From: Streptomyces rubellomurinus | Lineage (GTDB): Bacteria; Actinomycetota; Actinomycetes; Streptomycetales; Streptomycetaceae | Length of the DNA stretch: 64,000 nt | Direction of reading: 5' to 3' | NCBI RefSeq assembly: GCF_000961885.1 | Contig: NZ_JZKH01000034.1 | Span: 1 to 64,000 of the forward strand | Shown here: positions 58,642 through 64,000 of the stretch, piece after piece | Layout: each line of letters begins with the position of its first letter | Numbering within the stretch: position 1 is the first letter of the stretch | The notes under the pieces: model-generated | Databases searched by the model: none | What the model was told of the DNA's origin: nothing | Seen by the model: the letters and a program-made list of their open reading frames with translations, nothing else | Program-made: the position numbers and the translations under genes

Positions 58642-60369
58642 TCAGTGCAGCGCGTCCTTGCGCAGGAAGTGCTTCAGCCTCTGCCACGTCCAGGTGTTGA
58701 CCACGTCCTCGGCGGTCAGCCAGCCGCGCTGCGCCGTGCCGATCCCGTAGCGCGGGTAGGCGAGTTGGCCGGTGGCGTGGGCGTCGCTGTCGATGGTGAA
58801 GCGGACGCCGTGCCGCTTCGCCCGCAGGACGTCCTCGTCGCGCAGGTCGAGCCGCTGCGGGGAGCTGTTGACCTCGATCGCGGTGCCGGTGCGGGCGGCG
58901 GCCGCGAACACCGCGTCCAGATCGACGTCGATCGGCCCGCGCCGGCCGATCCGGCGGGTGGTGAGGTGGCCGATGACGTGCACGTACGGGTTCTCGCAGG
59001 CGCGGATCAGGCGGCGGGTCTGCGCGGCGCGGTCGAGGTTGAAGTGCGAGTGCACCGAGGCCACGCAGACGTCGAAGCCGGCCAGGAACTCGGGCGGCCA
59101 GTCCACGCCGCCGTCCGGGCCGATGTTCAGCTCGGTGCCGTGCAGCAGGCGCAACTTCTTGTGCCGACCGGCCAGTTCGCGCAGCTGCTCGCGCTGGGCG
59201 AGCATCTTCTCGTCGGTCATCCGCTGCATCACCAGGTCCGGCGCGTGGTCGGTGACGGCGTAGTAGGAGTAGCCGCGGGCGGCCGCGGTGTCGACCATCT
59301 CGGTGAGGGTGGCCAGGCCGTCGGTCAGGTCGGTGTGCGTGTGCAGGTCGCCGCGCAGGTCCGACTCCTGGACCAGCACCGGGAGTTCGTCGTTCAGCGC
59401 GGCCTCGATCTCGCCCCGGTCCTCGCGCAGCGTCGGCGGGATCCACGGCAGGCCGAGCGCCGCGTACACCTCGTCCTCGGTCGCCGACACCACCTTGGCG
59501 CCGCCGTCCACCTCGAACAGCCCGTACTCGGACAGCTTCAGCCCGGCCCGGACGGCCATCGTGCGCAGCTTGATGTTGTGCGCCTTCGACCCCGTGAAGT
59601 AGACCAGCGCCGCGCCCCAGTCCTCCTCCGGGACCACCCGCAGGTCCACCTGCACGCCCTGGTCGGTGCGGATCGACGTCTTCGTCGGGCCGCTCCCGAT
59701 CACCTCGGCCACGTACGGGAGTTCGGTGAGCGCGGCCATCAGCGGCGCGGAGTCCTCGGCGGTCGCCAGCACGTCGACGTCGCCCACCGTCTCGCGCATC
59801 CGGCGCAGCGAACCCGCGTACGCGCACCGGGTGCAGCCCGGGACGGCCGACAACGCGGCGACCAGCTGCTCGGCCAGCTCGGTCGCGGCGTCCAGCAGCG
59901 TGCGGCCGCCGGACTGCCGCAGCAGCTCGATGCCGTGCAGGATCTTCTCGCCGCTGCGCTCGCCGAAGCCGGCCAGGCCGGACAGCTTGTCGGCGCGGAT
60001 CGCCTCGGCGAGCTCGTCGACGGAGGAGATCCCGAGGTCCCGGTGCAGGGCGAGGGCGCGCTTCGGGCCGACACCGGGGACGGCCGTCATCTCCCGCACA
60101 CCGGACGGGATCTTCGCGCGCAGCTCCTCCAGCGCGGGGATGCGGCCGGTGGCGAGGAACTCGGCGACCTTCTCGGCGGTGGACTTCCCGACGCCGGGGA
60201 TCTGCTGGAGGCCCTTGGCGTCGAGGCCCGCGACGTCCTCCGGGTACTCGCCGACCGCCCGGGCCGCCTTCTCGTAGGCGCGGGCCCGGAAGGCGTCCCC
60301 GCCGGTGATGTTGATCAGGTCGGCGTACTCCTGGAGCAGTTCCCTGACCTGGTCGTTGAGCCGGGGCAT
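58642..60369 (-). CDS. polX: PolX-type DNA polymerase/3'-5' exonuclease with PHP domain
   Basis: A 575-residue repair enzyme. Residues 1-90 and 90-160 carry helix-hairpin-helix motifs (LQQIPGVGKSTAEKVAEFL, TAVPGVGPKRALALHRDLGI). The polymerase site is VGDVDVLA at about 190 with a further Asp in GVQVDLRVV. The PHP phosphoesterase domain starts near 340 (GDLHTHTDLTDGLATLTEMV, YYAVTDHAPDLVMQRMTDEK) and ends with EVNSSPQRLDLRD and TIDSDAHATGQLAYPRYGIG. It fills short gaps in base excision repair. ATG 60369; no operon partners. Confidence 0.93.
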   Translation of the reverse strand: MPRLNDQVRELLQEYADLINITGGDAFRARAYEKAARAVGEYPEDVAGLDAKGLQQIPGVGKSTAEKVAEFLATGRIPALEELRAKIPSGVREMTAVPGVGPKRALALHRDLGISSVDELAEAIRADKLSGLAGFGERSGEKILHGIELLRQSGGRTLLDAATELAEQLVAALSAVPGCTRCAYAGSLRRMRETVGDVDVLATAEDSAPLMAALTELPYVAEVIGSGPTKTSIRTDQGVQVDLRVVPEEDWGAALVYFTGSKAHNIKLRTMAVRAGLKLSEYGLFEVDGGAKVVSATEDEVYAALGLPWIPPTLREDRGEIEAALNDELPVLVQESDLRGDLHTHTDLTDGLATLTEMVDTAAARGYSYYAVTDHAPDLVMQRMTDEKMLAQREQLRELAGRHKKLRLLHGTELNIGPDGGVDWPPEFLAGFDVCVASVHSHFNLDRAAQTRRLIRACENPYVHVIGHLTTRRIGRRGPIDVDLDAVFAAAARTGTAIEVNSSPQRLDLRDEDVLRAKRHGVRFTIDSDAHATGQLAYPRYGIGTAQRGWLTAEDVVNTWTWQRLKHFLRKDALH

Positions 60370-60752
60370 GAGGTCAGCTTAGGGGCGGGGGACGGCCCTC
60401 GCCTGTGGGTCGGGGCGGGGGCGGTGGCCCCTCGTGCGGTGGTTCCGGGCTGCCCCGGCCCGCTGTCCCGGCCCGCTGCCCCGTCCTGCGGTCGTCCGGG
60501 ATCGGGCCCGGCGGCGGCCGCGTACCCGCCGGTCGGGGGGTGTCCGACCGGCCGAGCGGCGGGGGTGGTGCGGAGACGGCGACCGGGAGCCGGATTGTCA
60601 CCCGGGCGGGGGAGGCGCAGGCTGGCGGGAGGGCCGGAGCAGCGGCGCGGCGCGGTCGGTCGCGGTGGGCTGCGGTGGCTGCGGTCGGGCGAGACGGCCG
60701 GGTGGCGGCCGGGTGACGGCCGGTGGTGAGGCACGAGGGGCAGGGCAGGACG
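60370..60752. other. Gene-free GC-rich stretch
   Basis: About 380 bases of low-complexity GC-rich sequence between divergent polX and the HATPase-like gene. No convincing gene; promoters are expected but not identifiable by eye. Confidence 0.5.
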
Positions 60753-61472
60753 ATGGCACGCGGGAAGCTCTGGGGCTACGTGGCGTCGGGGGCCCGGGTA
60801 CTCGGCGCGCTCGGCGGCGGGATCGGCGGCGCGCTCGGTGGGACGCTCGGTGGGACGGGCGGCGCCGGCGGCGGCCGGGCGGGTGAGCCGGACGACGGCG
60901 CGGCGGCGGTCGAGGGCCTCGGGCTGGTGCGGCCGGGGGCGGTGGCCGGGCCGCGGGCGCTGTCCCGGCCGGAACTGGAGCGGCTGCGCTGGACCGGTCG
61001 GCAGGCCGGCTGCGGGCCGCTGTCCCGGCACGTCCAGGTGGCCGACGTGCTGCGCCGGGTGGTGCGCGGCGGCGGCCGGTCGGCGAACGTGACGGTGCGG
61101 GTGGCGCCCGGGCTGCCGGTGGTGGCCGGGGACGCCCGGCGGCTGGAGGCCGCGGTCGCCGGGCTGGTCGACCACGCGATCCGGCGCAGCCCGCTGGGCG
61201 CCCGGGTGTCCGTCCGGGCCGAAGCGGCGGGCGGGCCGGGCTCCGGGGCGGCGGCGTGGGACCGGGGCCGGGTGGAGGTCCGGATCTCGGACCGGGGCTG
61301 GTACGAGCCGCCGGAGGCGCGGGAGTGGCTGCTCGCCCGGGTGCGGCCGGGCGGGCCGGTGGGGCCGGCGCTGCACAGCCTGGTGCTGGCGGCCGGCGGA
61401 TGGATCGCGGTGGAGCCGACGCCGGGCGGCGGGCTGACGGTGGTGCTGCTGCTGGCCGTCGCGCAGGAGTGA
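60753..61472 (+). CDS. Degenerate HATPase-domain protein (histidine-kinase-like ATPase fold)
   Basis: A 239-residue protein. Residues 10-50 are Gly/Ala-rich and could form a membrane-touching segment. Residues 100-239 have the shape of a HATPase_c domain: DARRLEAAVAGLVDHAIRRS at the N-box position (137-147) and VEVRISDRGWYEPPE at the G1-box position (177-188), ending GGWIAVEPTPGGGLTVVLLL. The key N-box asparagine is replaced (DHA instead of N-A) and the G1 glycines are poor, and no phosphoacceptor histidine domain is present. It may be a pseudo-kinase or a binding protein. ATG 60753 follows GGGCAGGA. Confidence 0.6.
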   Translation: MARGKLWGYVASGARVLGALGGGIGGALGGTLGGTGGAGGGRAGEPDDGAAAVEGLGLVRPGAVAGPRALSRPELERLRWTGRQAGCGPLSRHVQVADVLRRVVRGGGRSANVTVRVAPGLPVVAGDARRLEAAVAGLVDHAIRRSPLGARVSVRAEAAGGPGSGAAAWDRGRVEVRISDRGWYEPPEAREWLLARVRPGGPVGPALHSLVLAAGGWIAVEPTPGGGLTVVLLLAVAQE

Positions 61473-61493
61473 CGCCGGGGCGCGTCTCTTCTT

Positions 61494-61548
61494 CGTTTCG
61501 CGCGGGCCGATGCGTTTCGCGCCTGCCGATTCGTCTCGCGCGTGCCGA
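61494..61548 (+). repeat. Three direct repeats with exact 19-bp period upstream of the arsR-MFS promoter
   Basis: CGTTTCGCGCGGGCCGA (61494), CGTTTCGCGCCTGCCGA (61513) and CGTCTCGCGCGTGCCGA (61532) are 17-bp units with starts 19 bases apart. They end about 29 bases before the -35 box. Confidence 0.8.
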
Positions 61549-61574
61549 CCGCACGAAGTTTTTCGCAAAAAACC

Positions 61575-61605
61575 CTTTGCAAAGAACTCTGTGCGGTCCT
61601 ACGCT
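61575..61605 (+). promoter_or_regulatory. arsR promoter with palindromic operator, leaderless start
   Basis: TTGCAA (61577-61582) is the -35 and lies inside the perfect palindrome CTTTGCAAAG (61575-61584). After 17 bases comes TACGCT (61600-61605), then six bases and ATG 61612. TTTCGCAAAA (61561-61570) just upstream is a near copy of the palindrome. Confidence 0.7.
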
Positions 61606-61611
61606 CCTGCC

Positions 61612-62274
61612 ATGACCGAAGACCAGGGTTGGAAGCACAGCGACGATCCGCACGTCGTCCTCACCGCCAAGGGCATGAAGGCGATGGCGCACCCCGTGCG
61701 CATGCAGCTGGTCGGCCTGCTGCGCAAGCACGGGCCGTCCACCGCGACCAGGCTCGCCGAGCAGCTGGGGCTCAACTCCGGAGCCACCAGCTACCACCTG
61801 CGCCAGCTCGCCGCCGCGGGCTTCGTGGAGGAGGACGCGGAGCGGGGCAACGCCCGTGAGCGCTGGTGGCGTTCGGTCCGCATGATGACCGTCTGGACGG
61901 GCGACGACCTGGCGGACGAGGAGACCGAGACGGCGGTCGGCTTCCTGCGCTCCGTCCTGGCCGCGCACACCCTGACCGGCCAGCGCACGCTCGACGCCTT
62001 CGAGACCATGCCCCGGGAGTGGCGCAAGGCCGTGGACTTCAACGACCTGGTGCTGCGCCTCACGCCGGCGGAGGCGGAGCAGCTGGGGGCGGAGCTGTCC
62101 GCGGTGATCAAGCGCTACCGCCGGGAGGGGGCGGAGGGGCCGGTCCCGGCGGGCGCCGAGCAGGTCTCCGTCATCGTGCACGTGTTCCCCGATCCGGCTG
62201 TCGGCGACGCCGACGACGCCGCCGACGCCGACCCGACCACCGACACCGACGCCGACACCGAGGGGGACCGATGA
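61612..62274 (+). CDS. ArsR-family helix-turn-helix regulator
   Basis: A 220-residue regulator. The winged helix is at about 17-85: LTAKGMKAMAHPVRMQLVGL, STATRLAEQLGLNSGATSYH and LRQLAAAGFVEEDAERGNAR. No metal-binding cysteine pair is present, so it is a small-molecule or protein-responsive branch. The C-terminal 25 residues are acidic (DADDAADADPTTDTDADT), encoded by GCCGAC repeats. It appears leaderless. The stop overlaps the MFS start (ATGA); it probably represses its own operon through the palindromes upstream. Confidence 0.88.
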   Translation: MTEDQGWKHSDDPHVVLTAKGMKAMAHPVRMQLVGLLRKHGPSTATRLAEQLGLNSGATSYHLRQLAAAGFVEEDAERGNARERWWRSVRMMTVWTGDDLADEETETAVGFLRSVLAAHTLTGQRTLDAFETMPREWRKAVDFNDLVLRLTPAEAEQLGAELSAVIKRYRREGAEGPVPAGAEQVSVIVHVFPDPAVGDADDAADADPTTDTDADTEGDR

Positions 62275-63641
62275 CCGGCACCACCGCAGTACCCGCCGAC
62301 CGGGCGGGGCGAAGCCTCCGGCCGCTGGTCGGCGTGCTGGCCGCCACGGCCGTCTCCCTGACCGGGACGCGGGTCTCGGCGATCGCCCTGCCCTGGTTCG
62401 TCCTGGCCACCACCGGCAGCGCGACCATGACCGGCCTGGTCGCCTTCGCGGAGATGACGCCGTACGTGCTGGTCAAGGCGTTAACCGGGCCGCTGGTCGA
62501 CCGCCTCGGGCCGCGCGTGGTGTCCTGGACGACCGACGCGGTGAGCGCCGTCGCGGCCGGGCTGGTCCCGCTGCTGCACGCCCAGGGGCTGCTGCCGTTC
62601 TGGCTGCTGCTGGCGATGGTCGCGGTGATCGGGGCGATGCGCGGCCCGGGGGACTTGGCGAAGTCCGTCATGGTCCCGGAGGCCGCCGACTACGCGCGGG
62701 TCCCGCTCGAACGGGCCACCGGGCTGTCCGGTGTCACCGAACGGTTGGCCTCCACGATCGGCCCGGCGGTCGGCGGCGGCCTGGTCGCGCTGGTGGGCCC
62801 GCTGTCCGGCCTGGCGCTCAACGCGGCCACCTTCGCGCTGGGTTCGCTGATCATCGCCTTCGCCCTGCCACGCGGCATGGGGCGCACGGCCGTTCCGACC
62901 GCGCCCGGGGAGGGCGAGCCCGACTCCGGCGGCGAGCAGGGCGGTTACTGGCGGATGCTCGGCGCGGGCTTCGGCTTCCTGCGGGCCGAGCCGTTGCTGC
63001 TCACGGTGATCGTGATGGTCGGCATCACCAATCTGCTCGACGCCGGGTTCTCGACGGTGCTCGTGCCGGTGTGGGCCCGGGAGTCCGGGAACGGCCCGGG
63101 CGCCATCGGCCTGATCGGCAGCGCGATGGGTGTCGCGGCCGTCGTCGGCAGCCTGATAGCGGCCGCCGTGGCGCACCGGCTGCCCCGCCGGACGGTGTTC
63201 CTGGTCGGCTTCCTGGTGGCCGGAGCGCCGCGCTTCCTGGTGCTCGCCTCGGGCGCGCCGATGGGGGTGGTGCTGACGGTCTTCGCGATCGGTGGCTTCG
63301 GCTCCGGCTTCCTCAACCCGATCCTCGGCGCGGTGCTCTTCGAGCGGGTGCCCCGCCACCTGCTGGGCCGGGTCCACGCCCTCAGCGACTCGCTGGCCTG
63401 GGCGGGCATCCCGCTCGGCGGGCTGGTCGCCGGTGCGGTCGTCGCCATGACCGGGCTGATACCCGCCCTGGTCGCGGGCGGCGCGGCCTACTTCGTCACC
63501 ACCACTGTGGCCGGGCTGCGGCGGGAGTGGCGGGAGATGGACGGACAGCGGGGCGGCAAGGGCACCGTCGCGGAGTCCGATGCGGAGCCGGTGGCTGCGG
63601 CGCAGGGGGCGGCGGTCCCGGCGGTTCCGGCGGGCTCGTGA
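62271..63641 (+). CDS. MFS transporter, ArsR-linked, with a TTA codon
   Basis: A 456-residue exporter-type MFS with 12 helices. Motif A-like LTGPLVDRLGPRVV follows helix 2; LLGRVHALSDSLAWAGIPLG lies in the second half; the C-terminus is a polar tail. Paired with an ArsR-type regulator it is probably a drug or metabolite exporter. Leucine 71 is encoded by TTA (62481-62483), a codon that streptomycetes read only with the developmentally controlled bldA tRNA, so production may be limited to later growth. ATG 62271 overlaps the arsR stop by four bases. Confidence 0.88.
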   Translation: MTGTTAVPADRAGRSLRPLVGVLAATAVSLTGTRVSAIALPWFVLATTGSATMTGLVAFAEMTPYVLVKALTGPLVDRLGPRVVSWTTDAVSAVAAGLVPLLHAQGLLPFWLLLAMVAVIGAMRGPGDLAKSVMVPEAADYARVPLERATGLSGVTERLASTIGPAVGGGLVALVGPLSGLALNAATFALGSLIIAFALPRGMGRTAVPTAPGEGEPDSGGEQGGYWRMLGAGFGFLRAEPLLLTVIVMVGITNLLDAGFSTVLVPVWARESGNGPGAIGLIGSAMGVAAVVGSLIAAAVAHRLPRRTVFLVGFLVAGAPRFLVLASGAPMGVVLTVFAIGGFGSGFLNPILGAVLFERVPRHLLGRVHALSDSLAWAGIPLGGLVAGAVVAMTGLIPALVAGGAAYFVTTTVAGLRREWREMDGQRGGKGTVAESDAEPVAAAQGAAVPAVPAGS

Positions 63642-63646
63642 CCGAG

Positions 63647-64000
63647 TCAGCGGACGTCGGGCGCCGGCCGGGGCGCGGGCGCGAGCCCGGCCCAGCGCAG
63701 GAGCAGCAGGCTGGCGGCGGCCGCGAGGGCGCACCAGGTGGAGATGAAGGCGAGGTGCCAGAGCAGGGCGCACAGGACGGCGCCGACCCCGGTGAGCAGG
63801 CCGAGGAGGCGGAGCGAGCGGTCACCGCTGAACAGGAAGGAGCCGACGGTGGCGAGGAGATAGCCGGCGAGCAGGACGGTCGGGTGCGGGACGCCGATGC
63901 CGTAGCCGAGGGTGCGGCCGTGCACGGTGGCCGTCACCGGGTGGGCGGCGACGGCCACCGCGAGCGGAACGGCGACTGCCGCGCCGAGCAGGGTCAGTGC
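63647..64000 (-). CDS. DUF6629 family membrane protein, N-terminus beyond the window
   Basis: The minus-strand frame runs off the right edge, so only the C-terminal 117 residues are visible. They hold three to four hydrophobic helices: GVPHPTVLLAGYLLATVGSF, RLLGLLTGVGAVLCALLWHL and STWCALAAAASLLLL, with a conserved HLAFISTWCA segment. This matches my memory of DUF6629 proteins of about 215-230 residues that start MCWS. The function is unknown. The stop is five bases from the convergent MFS stop. Confidence 0.7.
   Translation of the reverse strand, partial: ALTLLGAAVAVPLAVAVAAHPVTATVHGRTLGYGIGVPHPTVLLAGYLLATVGSFLFSGDRSLRLLGLLTGVGAVLCALLWHLAFISTWCALAAAASLLLLRWAGLAPAPRPAPDVR

Noticed and set aside
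61494..61548. Direct repeats considered as a CRISPR array
   Set aside because: Units are 17 bp with 2-base gaps, so there are no spacers; no cas genes are present.

Overview
The window is very GC-rich, uses GTG and TTG starts freely, and carries families typical of streptomycetes: DUF5999, MerR/FtsR, tandem DUF881 genes flanking a small basic protein, a DmdR-type iron box, and glycine and c-di-AMP riboswitches. I read it as chromosomal core DNA of a Streptomycetaceae member (Streptomyces or Kitasatospora). It opens with the 3' end of a 5S rRNA, so an rRNA operon lies just upstream. I see no phage, antibiotic cluster, tRNA or CRISPR array. One TnpB-type insertion sequence is present.

Region 1 (1-18.5 kb) keeps a neighbourhood also known from mycobacteria and S. 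coelicolor: eukaryote-type cardiolipin synthase, a ManC-like nucleotidyltransferase fused to a degenerate phosphomutase, DUF881 / small basic protein / DUF881, FHA protein GarA, MerR regulator FtsR, DUF151 nuclease, a second MerR, then SanA-like DUF218, DinB, an MFS exporter, a PRC-barrel/DUF2382 stress protein and gcvP under a tandem glycine riboswitch. gcvH, which lies in this block in mycobacteria, is absent here.

Region 2 (18.5-37.3 kb) is a mosaic of short transcription units: DUF5999, a GCS2-type ligase, CPBP protease, HAD phosphatase, MFS exporter, dienelactone hydrolase, GlcP-like glucose permease, two flavin split-barrel proteins divergent from a MocR regulator, a secreted SGNH esterase, type II NADH dehydrogenase, a HipA-like kinase/DUF3037 pair, MarR, purB and a DHA2 exporter. 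Several genes appear leaderless: a TANNNT-like -10 box lies 6-8 nt before the start codon.

Region 3 (37.3-48.6 kb) starts with a LysM/M23 cell-wall peptidase behind a c-di-AMP riboswitch, an internally deleted amino-acid permease, and a DUF2470 haem/iron gene under an iron box. Then comes a compact divergent catabolic island: RidA, IclR regulator and KDG-type kinase on the minus strand; a fold-III PLP D-amino-acid dehydratase, a D-aminoacylase-type deacylase and KDPG aldolase on the plus strand. The chemistry fits N-acetyl-D-glucosaminate (C1-oxidised GlcNAc) converted to D-glucosaminate, KDG, KDPG, then pyruvate plus glyceraldehyde-3-P. This is my leading candidate for an under-described system. 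A GH13 glucosidase follows.

Region 4 (48.6-64 kb) has a YhgE-like membrane protein, an FhuF-like [2Fe-2S] protein, a broken purple acid phosphatase beside an intact tnpB, a secreted PNGase A family enzyme, LysR with psuG-psuK (pseudouridine catabolism), an orphan Imm21 protein, PolX, a degenerate HATPase protein, and an ArsR-MFS operon preceded by three 19-bp-period direct repeats and containing a TTA (bldA-type) codon. A DUF6629 membrane protein runs off the right edge.
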